Assembly: GCF_017220215.1 (NCBI RefSeq) | Contig: NZ_CP071129.1 | Location: forward strand, 1,798,001 to 1,862,000 | Direction: 5' to 3' | DNA length: 64,000 bases | Origin: Caballeronia sp. M1242 | GTDB taxonomy: Bacteria; Pseudomonadota; Gammaproteobacteria; Burkholderiales; Burkholderiaceae | Part shown: positions 27,120 to 35,558 of the stretch, piece by piece | How the letters are laid out: every line of letters starts with the position of its first letter | Position numbering within the stretch: the first letter of the stretch is position 1 | Made by a program: the position numbers and the translations under genes | The notes under the pieces: model-generated | The model's input: the letters and a program-made list of their open reading frames with translations, nothing else | Told to the model about the DNA's origin: nothing | The model's database searches: none

Positions 27120-27267
27120 CGGCCACGGGCAGCTATAGGCGCAACCGCGGCCGAGCCGGCACCTACGCGCCGGTGTTAATGCTGATTAGAACGGTTGTCT
27201 CGCAACCTTTGGTCGTTGGGCTGACGCGGCTTGCCGAGACTTGAATACGTGGCAGAGCCGTCGTTTG

Positions 27268-27514
27268 AAGATGGTTTTGACGAGCCAAGGGGCTCGGAGG
27301 ACGTGGCGGTCAGCGGGCGTGGAGGGTGATTCAGGGCTGATTCAAGCTGAGTGCCAATGCTTTTCTGCGGAGTGCACCTTCATTTGAAACCGCGGGCGAA
27401 AAAGCTGCTTTCTTTGGTTACTTTCTTTGCAGCAGCAAAGAAAGTGACCCCCGCCCCGGGGAGGGGCAACGCTAATAGACCGACGCGAAATCAAGTTCCA
27501 CGACGAAAGAGAAG
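27268..27514 (-). repeat. Right arm of the long inverted repeat
   Basis: This is the reverse-complement partner of 26751-27000, including the mirrored small hairpin (27421-27442 region) and the GACGAGCCAAGGGGCTCGG end. The two arms enclose 267 bp, so the element could extrude a large cruciform or produce long double-stranded RNA if transcribed through. Confidence 0.88.
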
Positions 27515-27586
27515 TTCATCTAAGCAAGCATGAAGCGCCCTCGCCCTGGGCAAGAGCAAGGGCAAGGCCAACAACAGAAAGAACGC

Positions 27587-29254
27587 TCAAGCTAACTGAA
27601 ACTTCCCAACAAGCCCCTTAAGCGCGCGCGCTTGATCATCGAGCGATTGCGCCGCAGCCGCCGCCTGCTCGACGAGCGCGGCGTTCTGCTGCGTCCCGGC
27701 GTCCATTTGCGAAACGGCGTGTCCGATCGCCTCGATGCCCGACTTCTGCTCGGCCGAAGCCGCCGAAATCTCGCCCATGATGTCCGTCACGCGTCGCACG
27801 GCGCGCACCACTTCCTCCATCGTCGCGCCCGCCTCCTGCGCATAGGTCGAGCCATCCGACACGCGCGAAACCGACGTGTCGATCAACGTCTTGATCTCCT
27901 TCGCCGCCGCCGACGACCGCTGCGCCAGAGCGCGCACTTCCCCCGCCACGACCGCGAAGCCGCGTCCCTGCTCGCCCGCGCGCGCCGCTTCCACAGCCGC
28001 GTTCAGCGCGAGAATGTTCGTCTGAAACGCAATGCCCTCGATCACGCCGATGATGTCGCCGATGCTCTTCGCGCTCGCATCGATGCGCTCCATCGTCTCG
28101 ACCACGCGACCCACCACCTTGCCGCCCTTCTCCGCGATCTCTGACGCATTGTGCGCGAGCGTCGTCGCCTGCATCGCGTTATCGGCGTTCTGGCGCACCG
28201 TCGACGTCAGTTGCTCCATGCTGGCCGCCGTCTTCTCCAGCGCGACCGCCTGCTCTTCCGTGCGGCGCGACAGATCCACGTTGCCCGTCGAGATTTCGCT
28301 CGACGCCGACGCGATCGCCTCCGCGCTCGCCGCAATGTCGCCGACCGTCGCCGACAAGCCCGACTGCATTTCTGACAACGCGTAGAGCATGCTGGCGTCG
28401 TCGCGGCGCTTGAGGCGAATCGGATACGCGAGGTCGCCCGACGCGATGCGGCTCGCGATCTCCTTCGCATAACCGGGCTCGCCGCCGAGTTGTCCGGACA
28501 GACGCCGCACGACCCATTCGCTGACGATGATCGCGAGCACGAAGAGCGCAATCGTCAGCACCGACACCATCACGAACGACGAATGGAAGATGAACGCGGC
28601 GGCGTCGATGGTCGCTTTCGCGGCGGCGCCCCGGCGCGCCACGAGTTCATCGACCATTTTCTCCAGCTTGCTGGTCTCGACGAGCAGCGAGACGTCCTGC
28701 ATGCCGACTTGCCAGTTCATCTGCGAGAGATCGAGCGGCTGCTCCTTCACGAGCTTGACGAAGCCGCGCAGGTTGCCGCTCCACGTCGCGAGCGCGGCGG
28801 AGAAGCGCTTCTGTTGCGCGAGCGCGTCGGTATCCGCATGGTCAATGTACTGCGCCAGTTGCGCCTGCTCCTTGCCGATCTCGGTCAGCGCGCGTTCGAT
28901 CTCGTTGCCGAGGTCGTCGCGTTCCTTCGCCGTCGATGCGGTAAGCAGCATCTTCTGCGAACGGCTCGCGCGCAGCAGGTAGCCGCGCGTTTCCTCGGCC
29001 GCGCGGCTCGCGACATAGCCTTGCGTGTAGATGGACTCGGTCGCGCCGTTGAGCCGGCTGATCTGCGTGAGCGCAATCGCGCCGATGCCAAGCGTGCCCG
29101 CCAGAACGAGGCCGAACGCGAGGCGCAATGTCGCCTTCACGGACAGCGCGCGCTTCGAAGCCGTCTTGTTTCTTGCGCCTGCCGCCTGTCCCGAAGCGGC
29201 GTTCGGCATCAGGCCGGCGCCTCGCGCGGCGCGTAGCGGAAAGAGTCTCATCAT
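27587..29254 (-). CDS. Methyl-accepting chemotaxis protein
   Basis: This receptor of about 555 residues has a basic N-terminal tail, membrane segment 1 (about 42-63) and a four-helix-bundle periplasmic sensor (about 64-220). Membrane segment 2 (about 225-250), a HAMP domain and the signalling hairpin with the highly conserved [22 protein letters not shown] segment follow. It lacks a C-terminal NWETF-type pentapeptide. Tandem ATGs (29254 and 29251) follow GGGGAT; the longer open frame upstream lacks family similarity. A FliA-like promoter lies about 60 bp upstream. The ligand is unknown. Confidence 0.93.
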   Translation of the reverse strand: MMRLFPLRAARGAGLMPNAASGQAAGARNKTASKRALSVKATLRLAFGLVLAGTLGIGAIALTQISRLNGATESIYTQGYVASRAAEETRGYLLRASRSQKMLLTASTAKERDDLGNEIERALTEIGKEQAQLAQYIDHADTDALAQQKRFSAALATWSGNLRGFVKLVKEQPLDLSQMNWQVGMQDVSLLVETSKLEKMVDELVARRGAAAKATIDAAAFIFHSSFVMVSVLTIALFVLAIIVSEWVVRRLSGQLGGEPGYAKEIASRIASGDLAYPIRLKRRDDASMLYALSEMQSGLSATVGDIAASAEAIASASSEISTGNVDLSRRTEEQAVALEKTAASMEQLTSTVRQNADNAMQATTLAHNASEIAEKGGKVVGRVVETMERIDASAKSIGDIIGVIEGIAFQTNILALNAAVEAARAGEQGRGFAVVAGEVRALAQRSSAAAKEIKTLIDTSVSRVSDGSTYAQEAGATMEEVVRAVRRVTDIMGEISAASAEQKSGIEAIGHAVSQMDAGTQQNAALVEQAAAAAQSLDDQARALKGLVGKFQLA

Positions 29255-29315
29255 GTATCCCCGTGTGATTTTCTTCGAACGGTACGCCCGCTCTACGGGA
29301 CGCCCACATCGCTGG

Positions 29316-29342
29316 TCTACGGCATAAGCCTCGTTTTCTTTA
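29316..29342 (-). promoter_or_regulatory. FliA-like promoter of the chemotaxis receptor gene
   Basis: On the minus strand TAAAGAAA (29342-29335), an 11-bp spacer and GCCGTAGA (29323-29316) resemble the sigma28 consensus. The -35 has good agreement and the -10 agrees at five of eight positions. It is about 62 bp upstream of the receptor ATG, and chemoreceptors are classic FliA targets. The rest of the 312 bp divergent gap to the MFS gene shows nothing clear. Confidence 0.55.
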
Positions 29343-29566
29343 GCGCGGTGCGTACGGCCGTTCGGTGCCCGGCGATTCTTATAACCGGCCAAAATTCGTT
29401 TGTTCCGACGATATGCGCCGGCTCGCCCGCGACGTGTCCGATTCTCGACAAACCTTGGCATGACAACGCAAGCGAGCCACCCTACACTTGACACACATTC
29501 GGTTCCTGCATGAATCGCGGGCAGAACGACGAATCCGAAACCACCGCTTTTTTTCCCTCAGTCACT

Positions 29567-30817
29567 ATGCAAACGAGTATCGACAAAGGCGCTTTTCCGA
29601 GTCCGGGCGGCGCGTCGGCTTTGAGTGCGGCGAACGCCGCGCCCGTGCCAGCGCCGCGCACCGTGTACTCCGTGCTGGGCGCGATCAGCTTCTCGCATCT
29701 GCTCAACGACATGATCCAGTCGCTGATTCTGGCGATCTATCCCATGTTCAAGAGCGAGTTCGCGCTCACCTTCGGGCAGATCGGCCTGATCACGTTGACG
29801 TATCAGATCACCGCATCGCTGCTGCAACCGATCGTCGGGCTGTACACGGACAAGCACCCGAAGCCGTATTCGCTGCCGGTCGGAATGGGCTTCACGCTGT
29901 CCGGTCTCCTGCTGATGTCGATCGCGGGCAACTTCGGCACGTTGCTGATTGCGGCGGCGCTGGTGGGCTGCGGGTCGTCGGTGTTTCATCCGGAATCGTC
30001 GCGCGTGGCGCGCATGGCTTCAGGCGGCAAGCACGGCCTCGCGCAGTCGCTGTTTCAGGTGGGCGGCAACGCGGGCTCGTCGCTCGGGCCGCTGCTTGCC
30101 GCGCTCGTCGTCATTCCGCACGGCCAGCGCTCGATTGCGTGGTTCTCGGCGGCCGCGCTGCTCGCGATGGTCGTGCTCGCGAACATCGGCCGCTGGTACA
30201 AGCGTCATCCGGCGGTCAAGAAAGGTCGCGGGAAAGCGGCGCACGCGGCGCTGCCGCGCGAGAAGGTCGTGATGGCGATGAGCGTGCTCGTCCTGCTCGT
30301 CTTTTCGAAGTACTTCTACCTTGCCAGCATCACGAGCTATTTCACGTTCTATCTGATCAGCAAGTTCGGCATATCGGTGCAGGCCGCGCAGATTCACCTG
30401 TTCGTGTTCCTCGCGGCGGTCGCGGCGGGCACGATCATCGGCGGGCCGGTTGGCGACAAGGTCGGACGCAAGGCGGTGATCTGGGTATCGATTCTCGGCG
30501 TAGCGCCGTTCACCTTGCTGATGCCGTATGTGAACCTGTTCTGGACCGGCGTGCTGTCGGTGGTGATCGGGCTCGTGCTGGCGTCGGCGTTCTCGGCGAT
30601 TCTTGTCTACGCGCAGGAACTGATTCCCGGCAAGGTCGGCATGGTCGCGGGCCTGTTCTTCGGCTTCGCGTTCGGCATGGGCGGCGTCGGCGCGGCGGTG
30701 CTCGGGCATCTCGCGGATGTGACGAGCATCGATTATGTGTACAAGCTGTGCGCGTTCCTTCCGTTAATCGGCGTGCTGACGGTGTTGCTGCCTAAGACGC
30801 ACGACGCGAAGGCTTGA
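29567..30817 (+). CDS. MFS transporter, fosmidomycin-resistance (Fsr) type
   Basis: This polytopic permease of about 416 residues has twelve predicted helices. It has the Fsr-like N-terminus VLGAISFSHLLNDMIQSLILAIYPMFK and the motif GPVGDKVGRKAVI in the middle loop. Fsr-type exporters expel fosmidomycin and other drugs by proton antiport; the natural substrate is unclear. An ATG at 29510 would add 19 residues of low complexity. A hairpin terminator follows the stop. Confidence 0.88.
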   Translation: MQTSIDKGAFPSPGGASALSAANAAPVPAPRTVYSVLGAISFSHLLNDMIQSLILAIYPMFKSEFALTFGQIGLITLTYQITASLLQPIVGLYTDKHPKPYSLPVGMGFTLSGLLLMSIAGNFGTLLIAAALVGCGSSVFHPESSRVARMASGGKHGLAQSLFQVGGNAGSSLGPLLAALVVIPHGQRSIAWFSAAALLAMVVLANIGRWYKRHPAVKKGRGKAAHAALPREKVVMAMSVLVLLVFSKYFYLASITSYFTFYLISKFGISVQAAQIHLFVFLAAVAAGTIIGGPVGDKVGRKAVIWVSILGVAPFTLLMPYVNLFWTGVLSVVIGLVLASAFSAILVYAQELIPGKVGMVAGLFFGFAFGMGGVGAAVLGHLADVTSIDYVYKLCAFLPLIGVLTVLLPKTHDAKA

Positions 30818-30835
30818 GCCTCGTGTTTCGGTAGA

Positions 30836-30872
30836 ACGCCCGGTCATGGAAACGTGATCGGGCGTTTGTGTT
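30836..30872 (+). terminator. Rho-independent terminator after the MFS gene
   Basis: ACGCCCG (30836-30842) pairs with CGGGCGT (30859-30865), and TCA pairs with TGA inside, giving about ten pairs with one G-T and an eight-base loop. TTGTGTTT follows. It begins 19 bp after the MFS stop. It is weaker on the opposite strand, where the immunity-like gene ends at 30884. Confidence 0.75.
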
Positions 30873-30883
30873 TGCGGGCAGGC

Positions 30884-31330
30884 TCAACGACAGGTGATGA
30901 CGAGCTTCCTGTAGCCATTCTCGACGATAGGCTCCTGCGCCTGACATCGGGATACGGGCGTCGAGAGCTTTTGCGAAAGCAGTATCGTGTTGCCATATCC
31001 GCACGACAGCCAGACGCCGTGCTCGTTCTCGGCGGCGACGAATCGCCAGTTGTACGACCTTTGGCCGTTGACCGTCGTGATCTCCGGCTTCAAATCATGC
31101 CGTTGCTCGGGCGGCCCGATCGTCACGACGACGTCCTGCACCGATAGCGTCGTGCGCCGTTGCTGCGGCTGCCATCCGTCCGGTGCATCGGTGACGACGG
31201 CGGGCTGCATCGTCACGCGGGCGGGGCACGCGATCTCGACGGCGCCGGCGGCGGCCGACGTCGCCAGCGATGCAGCGGCGATCACTGCACGCAGCCAATG
31301 CCTGCTGCACAATTTCACGCTCGTCCTCAT
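30884..31330 (-). CDS. STY0301 family exported protein, probable T6SS amidase immunity protein
   Basis: This 148-residue protein has a clear signal peptide (LRAVIAAASLATSAAAGA, about 13-30), so it is periplasmic. The mature part is beta-rich with four cysteines (IACPAR, LSCGYG, SRCQAQ, ITCR) that could form disulfides. I recognise the STY0301 family, which is paired with BPSL0067-family proteins. As I recall, BPSL0067 homologues are Tae2-type peptidoglycan amidase effectors, making this the cognate periplasmic immunity protein. Its ATG overlaps the stop of the damaged effector. Confidence 0.75.
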   Translation of the reverse strand: MRTSVKLCSRHWLRAVIAAASLATSAAAGAVEIACPARVTMQPAVVTDAPDGWQPQQRRTTLSVQDVVVTIGPPEQRHDLKPEITTVNGQRSYNWRFVAAENEHGVWLSCGYGNTILLSQKLSTPVSRCQAQEPIVENGYRKLVITCR

Positions 31331-31718
31331 TCGATGATGGAGAACGCGTCGGCGTTATTGCTCGGGTCCACGTATCTGCCGTTTTTCAGCCGGCCTTTCC
31401 GACAGATGGCGCGCGACGAGACCACCGGCTTGTTGTCCTCGTCGTTCGCCCATTGATCCATCACCCAGATGCAATGTCCGTCGCTGCGCAGGAAGAACGC
31501 TGCGTGATTGCCGTGCGCGTGGCTCCGGTATTCGCCTTTGACGAAGGTTGCGATGGCCGTGCCGACCGGGATCAACGGGGTATCCATCACCCGTGCCCCT
31601 TCCCGCAGAGCGCGGTCGCGGGCGCGTCCGCATCGTGCTTGACCAGATCGACGCACTGGTGCGATCCGACCATGTCGGTGCCTTCCAGGTTGGCTGCGTC
31701 GGAATATCGGTATGACAT
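31327..31718 (-). pseudogene. BPSL0067 family (Tae2-like amidase effector), frameshifted
   Basis: A strong AGGAGG six bases before the ATG at 31718 starts MSYRYSDAANLEG, with the catalytic-cysteine segment SHQCVDLVKH, and this frame stops at 31587. The rest of the family sequence continues in another frame: EGARVMDTPLIPVGTAIATFV, the histidine in HGNHAAFFL, WVMDQW and SNNADAFSIIE, ending at 31327. The shift lies near 31600-31612 and looks like a one-base deletion. Repaired length would be about 130 residues, the family norm. It is either a real inactivation or a sequencing error. Confidence 0.82.
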
Positions 31719-31833
31719 GGAGACCCTCCTTTGAAAAGGTCTCCTGATCGTATGCGCCACCGCATCAGGCAATATCGCCCGCGAGCGTTAAATTGCGGCA
31801 TCGTTTGCGGAAGATCAATGCCGCGTGTCTGCC

Positions 31834-33738
31834 TCATCGCTTGCCGGATGCTTCCAGCGCCGCCCTGATCTGCGCAAGCGCGCTAGCGTCCTCGATAGTC
31901 GGCAGCTCGCCGGGATCGAGGCCTTCGGCCAGCGCGGCAATCGCGCGGCGCAGCAGCTTGCCCGATCGCGTCTTCGGCAGCATCGAGACGAAATGCACGC
32001 GCGCTGGACGCGCAATCGCGCCGAGCTGCGTATCGACCGCGTGGCACAACTCCGCTTCCATGCCTTCGCGCGCGCCCGGCGCATTAATGCGATCGGCGTC
32101 GCGCAGCACGACGAAGGCCGTGGCCGTCTGGCCTTTGAGCGCATCGGTCACGCCGACGACCGCCACTTCCGCGACCGCCGCGTGCGCCGACAACGCCTCC
32201 TCGATCTCGCGCGTGCCCAGTCGATGCCCCGCCACGTTGATCACGTCGTCGGTGCGCCCGAGTATCGACACGTAGCCGTCCTCGTCCTGCACGCCCCAGT
32301 CGAACGTCGAATAAACCATCTGATTCGGCACGCTGCGCCAGTACGTCTCGATAAAGCGCCGGTCATCGCCCCAGACCGTCTGCATGCAGCCCGGCGGCAG
32401 CGGATAGCCGAGCGTCACGACGCCCTTCTCGCCCGGCGCGCACGGCTCACCGGTCATCTCGTTGCGCAGTGTCAGGTTGAAGCCCATCGACGGCACGCCC
32501 GGCGAGCCGAGCTTCGACGGCAATTGTTCGATGCCGCGCGGTATGGCCAGCATCGGCCAGCCGGTTTCCGTCTGCCAGTAGTTGTCGATCACGGGCTTCT
32601 GCAACGCGCTCTGGATCCATTGCGCGGTGGGCTCGTCGAGCGGCTCGCCCGCCAGAAACAGCGTGCGCAGGCTCGACAGATCGTATTTCTCCATCAGCGC
32701 CGGATCCTGCTTCTTCAGGACGCGGATCGCGGTGGGCGCGGTGAACATCAGGTTGATCTTGTGCTGCTCGACGAGCCGCCACCAGATGCCGCCGTCCGGA
32801 CGAACGGGCGTGCCTTCGTACATGACGGTCGTCAGTCCCGCAATCAGCGGCGCATAAATGATGTAGCTATGCCCCACGACCCAGCCGATGTCCGATGCCG
32901 TGAACATCGTGTCGCCGGCCGCGCCCTGGAAGATATGCTCCATCGACGCGGCGAGCGCGACCGCATAGCCGCCGACATCGCGCTGCACGCCCTTCGGCTT
33001 GCCCGTGGTGCCGGACGTGTAGAGCACATACGACGGCTCGTTCGATTCGAGCCATTCGCAGGGAACGTGCGCATCGAAGAATTGCTCGCGCAGCGGCTCG
33101 TACGCGACGAGATAACTCGCCTGAAGGCGCTCGGGCGCGAGCTGCCGGTCGATCAAAAGCACTTGCGGCACCTTGAATTCGGCGCGCGACAAGGCTTCGT
33201 CGACGAGCGGCGTGTAGTCGATCACCTTGCCCGCGCGCGCGCCCGCATCGGCGGTGACGATGAGCGTGGGCTCGGCATCGTCGATGCGCGCCGCGAGATT
33301 CGGCGCCGCGAAGCCGCCGAACACGACCGAATGGATCGCGCCGATGCGCGCGCACGCGAGCATCGCGAACAGCGCCTCGGGGATCATCGGCAGATAGATC
33401 AGCACGCGGTCGCCCTTCTTGACCGACAGCGAACGCATGACGGCGGCCATGCGGTTCACTTCCGCGTGCAGCTCGGCGTAGGTGTAGCGACGCTCGATGC
33501 CCGTTTCAGTCGAGACATAGACGAGCGCGTCTTGCTGCGCGCGCGAGGCGAGATGGCGATCGACCGCGTTATGGCACAGGTTCGTGCGCCCGCCGACGAA
33601 CCATCGCGCGAACGGCGGGTTGCTCGCATCGAGCACCTGTTCGAACGGCGTCTGCCAATGGATGCGGCGGGCCTGTTCGGCCCAGAACGCTTCGGGCTCT
33701 TCGATCGACTGGCGATACGCTTCTCGGTAAGTCGGCAT
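31834..33738 (-). CDS. prpE: Propionate--CoA ligase (acetyl-CoA synthetase family)
   Basis: This 634-residue AMP-forming ligase activates propionate (or acetate) to the acyl-CoA. Visible motifs are YTSGTTGKPKGVQRDVGG (ATP/AMP loop), NYWQTETGWP, STFDWGVQDEDGY and the C-terminal catalytic lysine in KTRSGKLLRR. PrpE-type features and length favour propionate. The ATG of MPTYREAYRQS is the family start; upstream open frame is spurious. It stands alone: no 2-methylcitrate cycle genes adjoin it. Confidence 0.9.
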   Translation of the reverse strand: MPTYREAYRQSIEEPEAFWAEQARRIHWQTPFEQVLDASNPPFARWFVGGRTNLCHNAVDRHLASRAQQDALVYVSTETGIERRYTYAELHAEVNRMAAVMRSLSVKKGDRVLIYLPMIPEALFAMLACARIGAIHSVVFGGFAAPNLAARIDDAEPTLIVTADAGARAGKVIDYTPLVDEALSRAEFKVPQVLLIDRQLAPERLQASYLVAYEPLREQFFDAHVPCEWLESNEPSYVLYTSGTTGKPKGVQRDVGGYAVALAASMEHIFQGAAGDTMFTASDIGWVVGHSYIIYAPLIAGLTTVMYEGTPVRPDGGIWWRLVEQHKINLMFTAPTAIRVLKKQDPALMEKYDLSSLRTLFLAGEPLDEPTAQWIQSALQKPVIDNYWQTETGWPMLAIPRGIEQLPSKLGSPGVPSMGFNLTLRNEMTGEPCAPGEKGVVTLGYPLPPGCMQTVWGDDRRFIETYWRSVPNQMVYSTFDWGVQDEDGYVSILGRTDDVINVAGHRLGTREIEEALSAHAAVAEVAVVGVTDALKGQTATAFVVLRDADRINAPGAREGMEAELCHAVDTQLGAIARPARVHFVSMLPKTRSGKLLRRAIAALAEGLDPGELPTIEDASALAQIRAALEASGKR

Positions 33739-33979
33739 GCGCGTCCTCTGCAAGATGCAATGCGGGGCGAGTCGCGGCTTGGCGACTCGCTCCACAGCAT
33801 AGAGCAGCGGGCGAACGGCTGCCTAGAGAGGGCGCGCCCTGATCGTCTCAGCGACGTGTCATCGGACGATGCGATCGACACGGTTGCGAGCGGCTTTGGG
33901 CGCATGATTGCCGAGCGCGGCGCTGATGCCGTCGGGTTCTTTGTGTCCGGGCAGTTGCGCGTGTCAGCGGTCCGCGCGT

Positions 33980-34471
33980 TCAGAGCGCGCGGCTGCTTGA
34001 TTTGCTCGATCTGCGCGATAGCGGCGCGCTCGCCGGTGCCGCGCCGTGCCTGAGCAGGACCGGCGCGAGTTCGCCTGCCACGCGCATGCTCGATACAACG
34101 ACCGTTCGCACGCCGCTGTCTTGCATGAGCGCGCGCAGCGTTTCGCGCGTCGTCGCCCGCGCCTCGATGCGCGGCTCGATCACGATGAATCCTCGGCAGT
34201 GCGCCGCCAGCGCCACGCGATGCGTGCGCAGCCACGCGGCGCGTAGAGCGAAGTCGTCGGGAGTTTCGTCGTCGCTGTGTTCCGCGACGATGACGAACGG
34301 CGTTGCGAGCGCGAGCAGCCGGCGCATCTGCGCGGACCACCCGAACGCATAGCCGGGCTTCATCGCCCGGCGTCGCACGCGTACGAGCGGGAAGCGGCTT
34401 GCGTCGAGCATGCGGGTGTCGAGGGCGTTGGGAGTATGGTCGGCGGCGATCACAGCGGCTTCGGGCTCCAT
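33980..34471 (-). CDS. Unknown protein downstream of a Fur-box promoter
   Basis: This 163-residue protein begins MEPEAAVIAADHT; the frame is open further upstream, but that part overlaps the preceding gene. The central part alternates hydrophobic strands and helices (LLALATPFVIVAEH, ALAAHCRGFIVIEPR, VRTVVVSS), suggesting a small alpha/beta fold, and the C-terminus is Ser/Arg-rich. I do not recognise the family. It overlaps the 3' end of the 34450-34710 gene by 22 bp and shares its iron-regulated promoter. Confidence 0.6.
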   Translation of the reverse strand: MEPEAAVIAADHTPNALDTRMLDASRFPLVRVRRRAMKPGYAFGWSAQMRRLLALATPFVIVAEHSDDETPDDFALRAAWLRTHRVALAAHCRGFIVIEPRIEARATTRETLRALMQDSGVRTVVVSSMRVAGELAPVLLRHGAAPASAPLSRRSSKSSSRAL

Positions 34472-34710
34472 TCGTTCAGGGCGGCGACGAGACTCGCCCA
34501 GCGGGAGCGGCGCGGCACGATGCGCTTCTTTCGCGCGGCGCGCGGCGGCGGGCATTCGGCGCGCGCGGGCGACGGCGCGGCGGGCGCCTCGGCCCAGGCG
34601 CGGCGGGTCGTTTCGAGAACTTTGGCGGCGTTCGCTGCAATGGCGCAGGCTGCTAGTGCATCGCGCGGTTCGGCGTGCGTTACGCCGTCGGGCTTTGGAT
34701 CGTTGGTCAC
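34450..34710 (-). CDS. Small unknown protein, first gene after the Fur-box promoter
   Basis: This 86-residue protein begins MTNDPKPDGVTHAEP. An Ala-rich helix spans about 18-45, followed by a proline-rich basic stretch and RWASLVAALNEWSPKPL at the C-terminus. No signal peptide or membrane segment is seen, and it is not recognised. The ATG lies about 40 bp after a promoter carrying a perfect Fur palindrome, so expression under iron limitation is expected. It overlaps the downstream unknown gene. Confidence 0.55.
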   Translation of the reverse strand: MTNDPKPDGVTHAEPRDALAACAIAANAAKVLETTRRAWAEAPAAPSPARAECPPPRAARKKRIVPRRSRWASLVAALNEWSPKPL

Positions 34711-34748
34711 GTCGGGCCTCCAGTCGTGTATCCACGATGTAAGGCTCG

Positions 34749-34777
34749 ATTGTATTGAGAATCATTCTCAATAACAA
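34749..34777 (-). promoter_or_regulatory. Fur box inside a sigma70 promoter
   Basis: A perfect 21-bp palindrome spans 34753-34773: arms TATTGAGAAT and ATTCTCAATA around a single C. This matches the Fur/ferric-uptake box class. On the minus strand the palindrome fills the spacer between a -35 TTGTTA (34777-34772) and a -10 TACAAT (34754-34749), separated by 17 bp. Fur-Fe(II) would block this promoter. The first gene downstream is 34710-34450. Confidence 0.88.
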
Positions 34778-34805
34778 GCTTGATGTGCCAACCGCCTCAA
34801 CCGCC

Positions 34806-35558
34806 TCACCCAGCCCGCATCAAAAACCGCGACAGCACCCCCGACGAGTACATCCCCGCAATGGCCGTCAAGAATTCCGCGAAGGACGCGGGCGCTTCGG
34901 CATCGGCCGTATCGGAAATGGTGCGGACAACGGCGCACGGCACGCCGTGCTCGTAGCAGACCTGCGCGAGCGCCGCGCCTTCCATCTCGACCGCGAGCGC
35001 ATCCGGCAGCGCAGCGCGCAACGCGCTCACCGCCTCGTGGCTCGCGATGAACTTGTCGCCGCTCACCACCAGCCCGCGATGCACGCGCGGCCGCATGACG
35101 GCGAAGCGTTCGGCGAGCGCGTCGCCTTCTGTTTCGATGAACGCGACCGCCGCAGCGGCGAGCGCGTCCGACAACGCGCTGTCGGCGTCGAAATGCGTGC
35201 GCTCCAGCAGCGGCACTTCGTAACGCGGAAAAAACGGCGATGCGTCGAGATCGTGCTGAAGCAGCGCATTCGCGACGACGATATCGCCCACGCGCACATC
35301 CGCCCGCACGCCGCCCGCGACGCCGGTGAAGAGAATCGCATCGACGCCGAAGACATGGATGAGCGCGCTCGCCGTGGCGGCCGCCGCGACCTTGCCGATG
35401 CGCGCGAGCGTCACCACCACAGGCACGCCGTGCGCCTCGCCGACGTGATATTCGCGCTTGCCGAGCGTCACCGTGCGCACGTCGCCCGCGTGCCGCATGT
35501 GCGCGATCAGGTCGCCCAGTTCCTGCGGCAGCGCCGCCATGATCGCGAGCCGCTTCAT
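34806..35558 (-). CDS. mtnN: 5'-methylthioadenosine/S-adenosylhomocysteine nucleosidase family
   Basis: This 250-residue phosphorylase-like nucleosidase cleaves methylthioadenosine and S-adenosylhomocysteine, feeding methionine salvage and, in some bacteria, AI-2 synthesis. Its features are MAALPQELGDLI at the start, the GVAGGVRADVRVGDIVVA core, the VEMEGAALAQVCYEHGVP base-binding segment and the catalytic aspartate in RTISDTAD. Its ATG overlaps the stop of the upstream helicase gene, so the two are coupled. Confidence 0.9.
   Translation of the reverse strand: MKRLAIMAALPQELGDLIAHMRHAGDVRTVTLGKREYHVGEAHGVPVVVTLARIGKVAAAATASALIHVFGVDAILFTGVAGGVRADVRVGDIVVANALLQHDLDASPFFPRYEVPLLERTHFDADSALSDALAAAAVAFIETEGDALAERFAVMRPRVHRGLVVSGDKFIASHEAVSALRAALPDALAVEMEGAALAQVCYEHGVPCAVVRTISDTADAEAPASFAEFLTAIAGMYSSGVLSRFLMRAG

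Larger units (their letters stand above)
26716..27586. other. Gene-free region containing a large inverted repeat
   Basis: This 871 bp gap between the HDOD and chemotaxis receptor genes contains two inverted arms of about 250 bp and a loop with a hexanucleotide array (described separately). Arm-encoded open frames on both strands (LSLVTFFAAAKKVTPAPGRG) are the same repeat read in mirror image. I regard them as non-coding. Confidence 0.7.
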
